DNA of 64,000 bases from [Clostridium] celerecrescens 18A (GCF_002797975.1 NZ_PGET01000001.1:1674001-1738000), one strand, 5' to 3'. Counted from the first letter of the stretch, positions 26,550 to 36,946 are shown. The notes: a model not told the origin generated them from the letters alone. Made by a program: numbers and translations.

Positions 26550-27013
26550 CAGTATAGAAAAAAACTGCTTTAGTGAATATTCACAAATAAAAAATGTAAA
26601 GACCAAGACATGTAGGCTGAAGCCAGATGAATAAAAATTGAGAAGAATAAAAAAGTATTGGGATTAATACAACTCATATGTAACATATTTTCATGAATAG
26701 ATGGAGCTGATTATGATTCATTAAAATAGCTTTTATCTTCAGTACACTTCAACATTAGATTAAGCTTTTACATTTTCTACAAATAATACATCTTTTACAA
26801 AAATATTATAAAATTAAATTTATAATTATTAAAAACATGAAAATATTACAATTATTTTTAAAATAGTTCATTTATTATAGCAAAAAAATTCCATATAATT
26901 AAATAAATTTTTATATTATATCTCTGACTGTTTTTATGGGATAGGCAGGATCACTTATTAACAGGTTCAAGATCACTAATATAATTATTTTAATAAAAAA
27001 GGAGGAATTTTGT
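26550..27013. other. AT-rich intergenic stretch before the PL8 gene
   Basis: About 460 bases of very low GC with no convincing gene. Only scattered AT-rich -10-like sequences are seen upstream of the PL8 start; I cannot choose one promoter. Confidence 0.6.
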
Positions 27014-30000
27014 GTGAAGCAAAAGATTAGGAACAAGTGGAAGCGGGTGACAAGCATGTGTCTGGCAATACAGATGATCATGACAGTTCCATCTGCCGGA
27101 CAGACGTTACCGGTAATAACCGGATCAGAATTATTAAACACACGGCATTATGCAGCGTCCATTAATCCTACAGTGGGAGGGGGAAGTCTGTCACTATCAA
27201 AAAGCAATGATACGACTTTGGCATGGAACACCATGAATGAAGAATTAATACCTGGAACAACCATGTTCTGGGAAGGGGGGAACCAATTTCGAGGGGCTGA
27301 AATCACAACAGAGCTGTCAATGAAGTCACTCTCGGAAACTTACGGTGTACAAGGAGTAAAGCTGGGGAATGAGGTTCATGGCGTTAAATCATGGTTTTTA
27401 TTCGGCGGCGAAATCCTTTGTGCCGGAGCAGGCCTTATGGCGCAAACAGGAAGCAGCGGGCAGCTCATAACCGTTGTAGATAATATTCCGGTTACAAAAG
27501 ATACAAAGCTGGCATTAACAAATCCCAACAACGGATACCGAAATGTACTGGCAGCAAGCACAAACCAGTGGAGTTCCCTCGTTAATACACCAACGAAAGG
27601 GGTCCATACCCAGAGAAACTGGCTCAGCGCATCTGACTTGAACAATAATGAACTGCAATGGTCCTATGTGTTTGGAGACGGGGAGACCGGATCGTTCCTG
27701 TCTACTTCAAACGTATACTATCGGCTGAACACGAAAGAGTCTGATACGGCTCAGTTAGCCGAGTTTTTTATAGCTCCCGGAGAAACCTACCAGTATACCA
27801 TGGTCTCAGGGAAAACAACCGCTGATTATTCAAATTCAAGCCTCTACAAAACCGATGCAAGGCTTCTGATAAATACTCCGCAGATACAGGCTGCTTCCAG
27901 CAACGCAGAAGGGATTGTATCTGTAAACAAGTGGTCTTCCGACAGCATCAGACTGGATAATCAGATAGTGCCATTGACAATGAATGAGAGCATGTCACTT
28001 ACCATAAAAAAAGATCCTTCTAATGGTAATATAACGCTGAATATAGCAAAGCCCGAGAATCAAACCGTTGGTTATCTGGAGGTAACACTGGAAACCAGGG
28101 GAAAAGGCATACTAACAAATTCGAACCAAAAGGCATTGGCAGATTCCTCTTTTGGATCTAACATTTTTCTTAAATTCGATGCTTCCGAAATGGGTCCTGA
28201 GCCAGTGGTTCTGAAGATTGAAGGAAAGGCAGCTGAAGCAATAACAGGAGATGAGATTGTTTTGGTAAGAGGAGAAGACGGACGGATTGAAAAACCGGCT
28301 GAATTATCCGGCAGCATTCGTTGGGAAGTTAAAATACCAAAGCCCGACGGGAGTTATGTGCGCAATGCGGGAAGTAGTAAGATTAAGAGAGAATTGCTGG
28401 AAGGAGAAACAGATGGAACCAGAAAAGCCGGAGATGCTGATGGAAGCCACATCGCTTCTGTTAAAAAGCTTTCCGGTGAAGACGCACTGCTGATGGCAAA
28501 TGAAAAAGGAATTGCCACAGTACTGGCCACTGATGAAAACGGAAAACAAAAAAAGTGGAACGTAACAGTCCTATATGAAGATCCTGCAAATCTACCACAG
28601 ACAGAACCGGAAGATTACGAGACAATCCGTAAACGGTGGAAAGATTCTCTCATCGGTAATGATCTGACTGAACTTGATGGAGGCAGAGTGATCCTTGACG
28701 ACATTCAGGCGCAGGCAAAATCTGCATGGGAAGCGTATGCCTATAAAGGACAGGATTCCTGTGCCGGAATCCCCTGGCTAAAGGATGAAGGAGCTGAGGG
28801 TAACCCGGAGATTCTCTATGAGAATGATGCGGTAGAGTTTCGTCCGGCTTTTAAAAAGGTGCTGGCAATGGCAAAGGCATATGCAGCAAAGGGAAACCCC
28901 TATTACCAAAATGATGAGCTGATAAAGGACATAAAACAGATCATGAACTATCTGTGTTCCCAGTGTTACTCACCAAAGACCCAGACAGATAACTGGTGGA
29001 CGTGGGAAATCGGCGTTCCCAAAGATCTTATTCCTATACTGGTCCTTATATATGACCAGCTGACGGAGGAAGAAATCAACCTTTATACCGAGGGGCTATA
29101 TTTCTTTCAGCCGGATCCTTATCATGAAGGCATCATTGGAACCGGAAGCACCCATGCTCAGGGATACCGGACGGCCCAGGGAGCCAATATCATTGACTGT
29201 TCCAGGACCGCCTTAGGACTGGGAATTATCAGAGAAGATAATGAGCTTGTTTATATGGCTCAAAAAGCTTCTTCAGAGACTTTTATAATCCAGAGCTTAA
29301 AAGACAGCACCAAAATTGCGGATCAGGGTTATACCAGCGGTTTCTATGCAGATGGTTCTTATCTTGACCATTCCCATGTGCCATATTTAGGGTCCTACGG
29401 AATAGAGTTTCTGAAAGGCGGGGCAGGAATGCCGCCTCTATTTGCCGGAACACCTTGGGAATATCCAAGAGAAGTGCAGGAAAACCTGGAATTCTATTTG
29501 AAAGAAGGTTTTTTGAATGGGATGTACGATGGTATGATGCTGGATTCTCTGAAAGGACGTTCTGTATCAAGACCTGCTGGCAGTAACCGTGGTGCAGGAA
29601 GAGAAGCTATGGTTCTAATGATCCAGCTAATGGATTCCGTATCCCCTGAAGTACAGGAAGAATTAAAAAGTTCATTAAAAGCCTGGATGGAGATTGATCC
29701 CGGATTTATTAAAACCTTAAGCGGAGCAGAGTATATATCGATAAAGGAAAAAGCCCTGGAAATTCAGGGAGATGATTCTATCACCACCTCCATTGCTCCG
29801 ATACATAAAAATCTGCCTCTCATGGACCGGGCGATTCACCGTACAGATAAGTTCCTGATGGCTCTGTCCATGTATTCAGAACGTATTCAGAATACGGAAA
29901 TCATGAATCATGAAAACCGTTTTGGCTGGCATCAGGGAAGCGGCATGACCTACTTATACAATCAGGATACGATGCAGTATACGGAAAATTTCTGGAACAC

Positions 30001-32758
30001 TGTTAATCCCCTCCGGTTGGCGGGAACTACCCTGGTTTCCAAGAATATCGGCAACGGTCAGCCGGACAGCTCAGGCTTTGCCCAAGGCGGTGATTTCCGC
30101 TCAAGGGAATCCTGGGTCGGAGGCAGCAGCATAGAGAATGACGGAATAAACGGAATGTCGTTAACCGGAGAAGTCCGTGTCAAAGAGGGAGAAGGTTCTC
30201 CTTCCGTGACATATTCCCCTAATCTGTCCGCTAAGAAATCCTGGTTTATGCTCGGGGAACAGATCGTATGTCTTGGAGCCGGCATATCTAATTCCGGAGA
30301 AGAATATCCGGTGGAAAGCATTATTGAAAACAGGCGTCTGAGACAGGATGGTGACAATCCTCTGATCATCAACGGAGAGCCAAAAGATCTTATGACAGAG
30401 TCCGCATCTTTAAAAGATATTGTAGAAGGAAAAGTGGATGTGTCAGGAACAACGCTTTCTGATGTTTCATGGGCCCATTTAAAAGGTAATACAGCCGGAA
30501 GCGATATCGGTTACTATTTCCCTGTCGGTTCTCAAACAATATCGGTAAGGAAAGCAAGGAATGCCGGAGACTGGTCAATGGTCGGAACATCAAATGGAAA
30601 AGCGGAAGAGAACTATCTGGAAATGTGGTTTGACCATGGGAAAAATCCTGAAAATGCCACATATGAGTATGTTCTTCTGCCAGGAAAGACTGCTGAAGAA
30701 ACAGAACAGTATTCCAGGGAACCACAAATAACGGTCCTGTCAAACACTTCACAGATACAAGCTGTTTACGACAGATCCGAAAATATACTTGGAGCCAATA
30801 TATGGACAGATACTGCTGCAAAAATTGGAGACTTCTCCGTTAAAGGTGCTGCTTCTTTCATGGCAAAAGAAGACGACAATGGAAATCTGACTGTCTCTGC
30901 CTCTGATCCAACGATGAAAAATACAGGTACTATTGTAATCGAAATAAATAAACCTGTGACAGATATTCTTTCATCAGACGAGAATGTTAAGGCAGAACTG
31001 ACAGAATACGGTGCAAAACTTACCATTCAGGCAAAAGGAACCAACGGTTCCAATTCTTATGCAACAATGCAGCTGGCGGCTTCCCTTTCTCCGCAAGCCG
31101 TTACCCTTTCTCCTGGGCAGAGTATATCCTTTGCAGTCAATGATTACACCAATGATGCAGGGAATGTTACCTGGAAAGTCACAGGAGATAAGCCTCTGGA
31201 ATCAGGTACCGGAATCGATGAAGAAGGCGGTCTTGATATTGATGATTTTGAAGAGAGCAGCCGGTTAAACGTGACTGCTGAACTTGAAAATGGGATAAAG
31301 CTTCAGGCCTTTGTATCCTTAGGCGGAAAAGTTGGACCAGAATTACCGAAAAACATTCAAAAAGTCCAGTCTCTTATTGAAGATGCGGTAAAAGAGGCCA
31401 TAAGCAACGATGATTACAGCGATTACAAGGTACAAAAATCTATCAGGTCAGCAGTCAATGCCTTAACTGCCGTTTCAAATGAAGAATTGGCAACGTATTT
31501 AATGGATCAATTGATCACATTAGAAGAACTGTATAAGGCTGCCATGGCTGCAAAAGACTGTATGATAGACAGCAGAGTGGATTCCACTGAAACAGAAATG
31601 ACTGGTATACAAATTGCAGGGGCTGCGTTAAGCATACCCATTAAAATTACAGGAAGCAGTGCAACTCCCTCCAGTGCGGTAAGAGCGACTGCCTCCAATG
31701 CAAGCAAGGCATCTCCCTCATCCGCTTTCCGGATCTTTGAAGATGAGGAAGATGATCAGGAAATCCGTACTGCAGTTCTGTCGGTCACAGACGGCAATGT
31801 ATCCGAAACAGAAGAAGAATTCCGAAAATCCTTTGGGCTTCAGCTTCAGTTGGAGGATAAGTATGGAAATAGAAAGCCCATATCATTAAATGCTCCGGTG
31901 AAAGTATGGATGGACATTCCTGAACAGGAAAAGAGCAATCGTTCCATTGCTGCGACATTTAAGGGGTCAGGTGGAGAAACCAGACAATTGCCCGTATATT
32001 GGGATCACAAAACAGATAAAATTTCATTTGTGATAACGGATAACGGAACAGTGACCTTAATAATTGACAGTACCACAGGAGGAGAAGAACACTTTCAGGT
32101 GTCCATTGATGACAATCTGGAAGGCGGCAGCATCACTGCCAATCTCACCGAAGGAAAAAAAGGAACAAAGGTAATTGTTAAGACAGTTCCTGATATTGGA
32201 TATCGTTTAAAACGTCTGTCTGTTAACGGAAAGACAGTGTCGCTGGACAAAAACGGAAAATATGAGTTCCTGCTCTTGCAGAATACCTATATTACAGGTG
32301 AATTCCGGAAAACCAATCTGGACGGAGAGGGAAGCCAGGACAAAGATAGAAACTATGAATCAAGACCAGCTAGCTCTGTCTGGAAGATGGTGAACGGAAA
32401 GTGGTACTATTTCAATGATAAGGGCAATATGGCGACAGGCTGGCTTTTAGCCGATGGAAAATGGTATTGGCTGAGCTCAGATGGAGCTATGCATACCGGC
32501 TGGGTCTTTGATCAGATGGACGGCTCCTGGTATTATCTGGATTCATCCGGAACCATGGCAGAAGGCTGGAATTGCATAGATGGGAAATGGTATTATTTGA
32601 CCACACAAGCAGAGGGTTCATCCGGCTGGGCACTGAATCAGGAGAAATGGGAATATAAAAAGCCAGAAGGGTACTCACGCCCGCGTGGATCGTTATACAT
32701 GAATGGTGTGACTCCAGATGGCTGGATGGTTGACAGCAATGGAGTATGGAATCAATAA
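27014..32758 (+). CDS. Secreted multidomain PL8 polysaccharide lyase
   Basis: A 1914-residue surface enzyme that cleaves acidic polysaccharide (hyaluronate, chondroitin or xanthan type) by beta-elimination. Order: signal peptide (1-35); an N-terminal beta-sandwich (about 45-360); Ig-like linker; PL8 alpha-toroid catalytic domain (about 540-960) with NWWTWEIG at 660, N725, H786, Y795 and R849/R853; the family's beta-sandwich (about 1000-1330); helical FIVAR-like segment; Ser/Ala/Pro linker; beta domain; and C-terminal choline-binding-type repeats (GKWYYFN, GKWYWLS). The N-terminal sandwich is a divergent copy of the later one. GTG start behind AAGGAGG. The exact glycan is not resolvable. Confidence 0.88.
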   Translation: MKQKIRNKWKRVTSMCLAIQMIMTVPSAGQTLPVITGSELLNTRHYAASINPTVGGGSLSLSKSNDTTLAWNTMNEELIPGTTMFWEGGNQFRGAEITTELSMKSLSETYGVQGVKLGNEVHGVKSWFLFGGEILCAGAGLMAQTGSSGQLITVVDNIPVTKDTKLALTNPNNGYRNVLAASTNQWSSLVNTPTKGVHTQRNWLSASDLNNNELQWSYVFGDGETGSFLSTSNVYYRLNTKESDTAQLAEFFIAPGETYQYTMVSGKTTADYSNSSLYKTDARLLINTPQIQAASSNAEGIVSVNKWSSDSIRLDNQIVPLTMNESMSLTIKKDPSNGNITLNIAKPENQTVGYLEVTLETRGKGILTNSNQKALADSSFGSNIFLKFDASEMGPEPVVLKIEGKAAEAITGDEIVLVRGEDGRIEKPAELSGSIRWEVKIPKPDGSYVRNAGSSKIKRELLEGETDGTRKAGDADGSHIASVKKLSGEDALLMANEKGIATVLATDENGKQKKWNVTVLYEDPANLPQTEPEDYETIRKRWKDSLIGNDLTELDGGRVILDDIQAQAKSAWEAYAYKGQDSCAGIPWLKDEGAEGNPEILYENDAVEFRPAFKKVLAMAKAYAAKGNPYYQNDELIKDIKQIMNYLCSQCYSPKTQTDNWWTWEIGVPKDLIPILVLIYDQLTEEEINLYTEGLYFFQPDPYHEGIIGTGSTHAQGYRTAQGANIIDCSRTALGLGIIREDNELVYMAQKASSETFIIQSLKDSTKIADQGYTSGFYADGSYLDHSHVPYLGSYGIEFLKGGAGMPPLFAGTPWEYPREVQENLEFYLKEGFLNGMYDGMMLDSLKGRSVSRPAGSNRGAGREAMVLMIQLMDSVSPEVQEELKSSLKAWMEIDPGFIKTLSGAEYISIKEKALEIQGDDSITTSIAPIHKNLPLMDRAIHRTDKFLMALSMYSERIQNTEIMNHENRFGWHQGSGMTYLYNQDTMQYTENFWNTVNPLRLAGTTLVSKNIGNGQPDSSGFAQGGDFRSRESWVGGSSIENDGINGMSLTGEVRVKEGEGSPSVTYSPNLSAKKSWFMLGEQIVCLGAGISNSGEEYPVESIIENRRLRQDGDNPLIINGEPKDLMTESASLKDIVEGKVDVSGTTLSDVSWAHLKGNTAGSDIGYYFPVGSQTISVRKARNAGDWSMVGTSNGKAEENYLEMWFDHGKNPENATYEYVLLPGKTAEETEQYSREPQITVLSNTSQIQAVYDRSENILGANIWTDTAAKIGDFSVKGAASFMAKEDDNGNLTVSASDPTMKNTGTIVIEINKPVTDILSSDENVKAELTEYGAKLTIQAKGTNGSNSYATMQLAASLSPQAVTLSPGQSISFAVNDYTNDAGNVTWKVTGDKPLESGTGIDEEGGLDIDDFEESSRLNVTAELENGIKLQAFVSLGGKVGPELPKNIQKVQSLIEDAVKEAISNDDYSDYKVQKSIRSAVNALTAVSNEELATYLMDQLITLEELYKAAMAAKDCMIDSRVDSTETEMTGIQIAGAALSIPIKITGSSATPSSAVRATASNASKASPSSAFRIFEDEEDDQEIRTAVLSVTDGNVSETEEEFRKSFGLQLQLEDKYGNRKPISLNAPVKVWMDIPEQEKSNRSIAATFKGSGGETRQLPVYWDHKTDKISFVITDNGTVTLIIDSTTGGEEHFQVSIDDNLEGGSITANLTEGKKGTKVIVKTVPDIGYRLKRLSVNGKTVSLDKNGKYEFLLLQNTYITGEFRKTNLDGEGSQDKDRNYESRPASSVWKMVNGKWYYFNDKGNMATGWLLADGKWYWLSSDGAMHTGWVFDQMDGSWYYLDSSGTMAEGWNCIDGKWYYLTTQAEGSSGWALNQEKWEYKKPEGYSRPRGSLYMNGVTPDGWMVDSNGVWNQ

Positions 32759-32799
32759 GTGTCAGGCTGTTAATCTTTTGTAAAAGATAATAAAGTTGA

Positions 32800-32852
32800 T
32801 GGATGCTGCTTTGCTAACTGATGTTTGTTTTGCAGCATCCATTATTTTTTTG
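32800..32852 (+). terminator. Terminator after the PL8 gene
   Basis: TGGATGCTGC (32800-32809) pairs with GCAGCATCCA (32832-32841), followed by TTATTTTTTT. Confidence 0.9.
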
Positions 32853-32955
32853 AAATTCCTCCGAATATAGATTGTCCTTCAATCCAAAATTTGTAATATA
32901 AACAACCTTATGTTATGATAATATTTATAAAAAATGAAGTAGGAAGGTAAGTAAC

Positions 32956-34185
32956 ATGATTCAGTGCAATTATGAAAGAATGGAAGATAAGATTAAAACT
33001 TTCAGCAGGTTTGGAGATACTGGAAAGGGTGGAATTACCAGATTTTCCTTATCAGATGAAGCCTTAGCCGCAAGAAAAGAATTCGTAAAGCGCATGGAGG
33101 CAATCGGTGCTTCCATGGCAACAGATGATATGGCAAATATATATGCAACCATTGCCGGTACAGAAGATTTACCTGCCATTGTCTCAGGTTCCCATATGGA
33201 TTCTGTACGCCAGGGCGGGAATTATGATGGAATTCTGGGTGTCTTAACCGCAATGGAAGTGGCAGAAACCATAGTTAATGATAAAATACATCACAGACAT
33301 CCGATTACGGTTATAGTATGGACAAACGAAGAAGGCGCCAGATTTGAACCGGCAATGATGTCTTCCGGTGTTGTTTGTGGAAAGTTTAACAAGGAAATTA
33401 TGCTTGCTTCACAGGCAAAAGACATTCCTGGATATACCTTCAGAGAAGCTTTGGAGAAAAGTGGATTTAAAGGAAAGGAAGAGAACCGGCTGGATCCATC
33501 TAAAACAAAGGCTTTGGTGGAACTTCACATTGAACAGGGCCCGGTGCTCGAAGCAGAAGGAATAGATATTGGAGTAGTAGAAGGCGTCTGCGGAATGATC
33601 AATTACGAATTTACATTTACCGGACAGGCAGGTCACGCAGGAACAACACCTATGAAATACCGTAAGGATGCACTTTATGCGGCGGTTAAAACCATTCAAT
33701 ATCTCCATGATGAACTGGACCAGTTAGATAGCAAATTGGTTTATACCACGGGAAAGATTTCTGCCCATCCGAACATTCACACCATAATACCGGATGAAGT
33801 AAAATTTACCCTGGATGCGAGACATCAGGATCCGGAAGTGATCAAACAGGTACTTGCAGTCATTAATAAGATCCCAAGCATTGTGGAGCAATGCGATGTG
33901 AGTTATGAGGAAGCATGGTCACGTGAGACCGTGAGCTTTACTGCTGAACTGGTTGATTATGTGGAAAAAAGTGCAGAGGAATGGGGCTATTCCCATCGTA
34001 GAATATACAGCGGCCCAGGTCATGATGCACAGTTTGCTATAGATCTGGTTCCTACTACCATGATATTCGTGCCAAGTGCAGGAGGGCATAGCCATTGTGA
34101 GATCGAATATACTCCGGTAGAAAACTGTTTAAAAGGTGCGAATGTACTTTTAAATACAATTCTGCATATCGATAAAGAGCATTAA
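32956..34185 (+). CDS. M20-family Zn-dependent amidohydrolase (carbamoylase/allantoate type)
   Basis: Dinuclear metal hydrolase of the N-carbamoyl-L-amino-acid hydrolase / allantoate amidohydrolase group, 409 residues. Metal-binding segments GSHMDSVRQGGNYDG, TNEEGARFEPAM, ELHIEQGPVLE and the C-terminal GGHSHCEIEYT are visible, as is the FTGQAGHAGTTPM lid region. It cleaves a carbamoyl or ureido C-N bond; substrate not resolvable. Preceded by GGAAGG and no clear operon partner, with a terminator upstream. Confidence 0.86.
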   Translation: MIQCNYERMEDKIKTFSRFGDTGKGGITRFSLSDEALAARKEFVKRMEAIGASMATDDMANIYATIAGTEDLPAIVSGSHMDSVRQGGNYDGILGVLTAMEVAETIVNDKIHHRHPITVIVWTNEEGARFEPAMMSSGVVCGKFNKEIMLASQAKDIPGYTFREALEKSGFKGKEENRLDPSKTKALVELHIEQGPVLEAEGIDIGVVEGVCGMINYEFTFTGQAGHAGTTPMKYRKDALYAAVKTIQYLHDELDQLDSKLVYTTGKISAHPNIHTIIPDEVKFTLDARHQDPEVIKQVLAVINKIPSIVEQCDVSYEEAWSRETVSFTAELVDYVEKSAEEWGYSHRRIYSGPGHDAQFAIDLVPTTMIFVPSAGGHSHCEIEYTPVENCLKGANVLLNTILHIDKEH

Positions 34186-34402
34186 ACAATAAGAATGCTC
34201 AATAAAATGAAGCTGAATAATCTATGATAAATCATGTAACAAATCATTACTCCTTTATAAACGAAACGGCTCCGTCAGTATAAAAACATAATACAGCTTG
34301 CCGTGAAAGAGCAGGAGAGCAGGGATAAATATTTAAATTGCAAAGGCAAAATAATTATGGTAAAATATAGAAAAATCCCAGAAGAAAGAAGGAATATCAA
34401 TT

Positions 34403-34762
34403 ATGGATAAAGAAGTATTAGATTATGCTGTTGAGAAAACTCACGAATTGATGAGTGCACCATCATGTAGCAATGAGGCAAAAGCAGCGGCTCAGACCTG
34501 GTTGGATTCTATTGGAACTGATAGGGAAGCCGCAGAAACCAAAAAGTATATTGATGAACTTGAGGCAGATATCTTGCCTGTTGACAGTTTAATCGGTTTT
34601 GCAGGATCTGAGGCTGGAATCCAGGTTTTTGGTGAAGAAACTGCGAAGAATATTGAGGCACATGCAATTGAAATAAAATCTGCCGGAGAGAAATATTGTG
34701 ATTGTCCGGCTTGTGCTGCTGTAGCAGCAATTCTTAGTAAGAAAGATGTCCTTCTTAAATAG
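34403..34762 (+). CDS. Small conserved clostridial protein with C-terminal CxCxxC motif
   Basis: 119 residues. N-terminal half is helical and acidic, and the end is EKYCDCPACAAVAAIL, with three closely spaced Cys that could bind a metal or Fe-S cluster. Homologues are sometimes labelled Hsp90 or chaperone in clostridial genomes, but it lacks anything of the Hsp90 fold, so I do not use that name. It has AGGAA upstream and is flanked by terminators, so it is monocistronic. Confidence 0.7.
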   Translation: MDKEVLDYAVEKTHELMSAPSCSNEAKAAAQTWLDSIGTDREAAETKKYIDELEADILPVDSLIGFAGSEAGIQVFGEETAKNIEAHAIEIKSAGEKYCDCPACAAVAAILSKKDVLLK

Positions 34763-34796
34763 GAAAATAAAATTAAAAATCGGAACACTTTAAAGA

Positions 34797-34830
34797 GCAT
34801 CAATCAGAAATGATTGGTGCCTTTTCTTTA
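34797..34830 (+). terminator. Terminator after the CxCxxC protein
   Basis: GCATCAATCA (34797-34806), GAAA loop, TGATTGGTGC (34811-34820, with wobble), then CTTTTCTTTA. Confidence 0.85.
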
Positions 34831-34937
34831 TTGATTCCTATTTCTCGCAGGGGCGGCTATCAATAGAACTATCTTTTAAGAAATCTTTATACGGCCTTCC
34901 ATAAGCATGGCTACAGAAGCGATAGCAGAAAACCCAT

Positions 34938-34964
34938 GAAACAAATGAAACAATCATGAAACAA
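34938..34964. repeat. Three GAAACAA direct half-sites
   Basis: GAAACAA occurs at 34938-34944, 34947-34953 and 34958-34964 upstream of the lacI-type gene. The same half-site forms the palindrome at 35079, so these may be extra operator elements. Confidence 0.5.
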
Positions 34965-34984
34965 ATGTAAAACTTATGACTATA

Positions 34985-35013
34985 TTGACAAAAATATTTT
35001 ATTACTTTATGAT
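34985..35013 (+). promoter_or_regulatory. Promoter of the LacI/sugar operon
   Basis: TTGACA (34985-34990) and TATGAT (35008-35013) with 17 bases between them, about 100 bases before the regulator start. A TATAAT further down could be a second start. Confidence 0.8.
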
Positions 35014-35078
35014 CAAATTGTTAATTATGATATAATTATTGGTTTGAAAATGAAAAATATAGTAATTATATATAATTA

Positions 35079-35093
35079 TTGTTTCTGAAACAA
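35079..35093. promoter_or_regulatory. Palindromic operator before the LacI-family gene
   Basis: TTGTTTC-T-GAAACAA is a perfect 7-bp palindrome around one base, 20 bases before the regulator start codon. It shares the GAAACAA half-site with the triplet upstream. Autoregulation by the downstream repressor is the simplest reading. Confidence 0.6.
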
Positions 35094-35112
35094 ATTGAAA
35101 GAGGTGAAAGTA

Positions 35113-36117
35113 ATGCCATTGACAGTTAGAGATATTGCAAAAATTGCAGGTGTTTCTCCAGCTACTGTTTCAAGATATTTTTCTGGCAGTGGTGTTGTGA
35201 GTAAAGATACGGCCAGAAAGATTGAGCATGCTTCCAAAGAGTTAGGGTATACACCAAGATTTAAAAAGTGCAAAGATAATGGTGTCATAGCTGTTTTGGT
35301 ACCTAACTTGCAACTGGGCTTTTACGGTGAAGTGTTAAAAGAATTGATTGAAGAAATTCCAAAATATAACTACAGAATTGTATTTATACCAACCATACCG
35401 GACAGTGAACATTATAAGATATTCTTTAAGGAAATGAACATTGTAGGCGTGATATATTTTGATGAATTCATAGACCTGGATATTATTAACTACATCGCAT
35501 CCAAGAAAATTAAAACGGTAATGTTTGCCGGAGGGTCTCTTGACAGCAGGTCAGAAATGGTTCATATCAATGATATTGCAGCCGCCTATGAAGGAACTAA
35601 ATATTTAATTAGCCTGGGGCATGAAAAGATAATAATTCTATCAGACTTTTTAAAAAATATCGGATCTTCTTTTCAGCGGTTTACTGGCTGTAAGCGGGCG
35701 CTTGATGAGATTGGAGTTGATTTAAATGAAAATGAAATGTTAGGATGCGGAACTGTTACTTATGAAACTGGTTACCGGTTAACAAAACAATTCTTGGACA
35801 AGAAAACAGACTTTACCGCTATTTTTGCCTTTAGTGATGAGATGGCAATGGGAGGAATATCTGCGTTGCATGATTTTGGGCTTAAGGTACCGGAAGATGT
35901 ATCGGTTTTGGGATTTGATGATATTGCCATGGCAAGCAGATTCATACCAAGGTTAACTACGATACATCAGCCAATCAAAGAATTTGTTACGAAAACCTTA
36001 GAGGCTTTTCAGGATTTAGACAATGTAAATGATAAAGTAGAGATCACACTGCCATATAAGATTGTAAAGCGTGACACTTGCACGGTGAATAAGGGAGTAA
36101 ACATATATGAAAAGTAA
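35113..36117 (+). CDS. LacI-family transcriptional regulator
   Basis: N-terminal HTH TVRDIAKIAGVSPATVSRYFSG, then a periplasmic-binding-like effector domain with a GFDDIAMA-type C-lobe. 334 residues. The ATG at 35113 has GAGGTGAAAG upstream. Its stop overlaps the first permease by 11 bases, so it is co-transcribed with the importer, an arrangement that hints that it senses the imported sugar. Confidence 0.92.
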   Translation: MPLTVRDIAKIAGVSPATVSRYFSGSGVVSKDTARKIEHASKELGYTPRFKKCKDNGVIAVLVPNLQLGFYGEVLKELIEEIPKYNYRIVFIPTIPDSEHYKIFFKEMNIVGVIYFDEFIDLDIINYIASKKIKTVMFAGGSLDSRSEMVHINDIAAAYEGTKYLISLGHEKIIILSDFLKNIGSSFQRFTGCKRALDEIGVDLNENEMLGCGTVTYETGYRLTKQFLDKKTDFTAIFAFSDEMAMGGISALHDFGLKVPEDVSVLGFDDIAMASRFIPRLTTIHQPIKEFVTKTLEAFQDLDNVNDKVEITLPYKIVKRDTCTVNKGVNIYEK

Positions 36118-36946
36118 AAGAATAGGGGCATTCGTTTCTGAGTTATTAAGACAGATTTATCTGATATTCTTTGTGTTCATCTCAATTGGACCATTATTAT
36201 GGATTATCATGTCTTCCTTTAAGACGAACAAAGAAATTTTATCATCTGCATTCGCATTACCTTCAAATTTTAGTCTGGCAGGTTATAATGCAGCACTTAA
36301 ACTGGCTCCTATCTTTAAATTTTACAATAACAGTTTATTGATTTCCATGGTTAGTACAATTCTAAATATACTTGTAGTATCAATGGCAGCATATATTTTG
36401 GCAAGATGTCGGTTTAAAGGGAAAACATTTTTAACATTATTACTTTCCTCCTCGTTATTAATACCTACTTCCTCTTTATTAATGCCAATTTATATCATTA
36501 TGACAAAGATTGGTCTGTATGATACGAAAACAGGACTGATCATTGTATACGCAGCATTAGGGCTTCCCTCCTCGCTGTTTATTATAAAGAGTTATTTTCA
36601 GAGTATACCGGTAGAATTGGAAGAAGCCGCTTATTTAGACGGAGCGGGTTTTGCGAAAACTTACTTTTTAATTGTATTTCCTATTGCTAAATCGGGGCTT
36701 GCAACTGCAGCAATACTCCAATTCTTAACTTCATGGAATGAATTCATGTTCGCATTGATCTTAACAAAAAGTACATTGGCAAGAACATTGCCATTAGCAC
36801 TCAATTATTTTACATCTCAGTTCTCATTTAATTACACGGCGATGTTTGCAGCATTAGCCATGGTGATCATTCCAAGTATATTAATTTATACACTCCTGCA
36901 GGAACAAGTAACAGATAGTATGGTAGCCGGATCAATTAAAGGTTAG
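36107..36946 (+). CDS. ABC sugar importer permease (MalG type)
   Basis: Membrane protein of 279 residues with about six helices and the EAA loop EEAAYLDGAGFAKTYFLIVFPIA, which contacts the ATPase. It precedes the binding protein, which is unusual: binding proteins commonly come first. The partner permease is at 38404. No ATPase gene occurs in this operon. Confidence 0.85.
   Translation: MKSKRIGAFVSELLRQIYLIFFVFISIGPLLWIIMSSFKTNKEILSSAFALPSNFSLAGYNAALKLAPIFKFYNNSLLISMVSTILNILVVSMAAYILARCRFKGKTFLTLLLSSSLLIPTSSLLMPIYIIMTKIGLYDTKTGLIIVYAALGLPSSLFIIKSYFQSIPVELEEAAYLDGAGFAKTYFLIVFPIAKSGLATAAILQFLTSWNEFMFALILTKSTLARTLPLALNYFTSQFSFNYTAMFAALAMVIIPSILIYTLLQEQVTDSMVAGSIKG

Noticed and set aside
26911..27141. 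76-residue ORF on the minus strand across the PL8 start
   Set aside because: It overlaps the ribosome site and signal peptide of the PL8 gene on the other strand.
34403..34762. Hsp90 name for the small CxCxxC protein
   Set aside because: The length and sequence do not support a GHKL ATPase; the name seems to be a propagated label.
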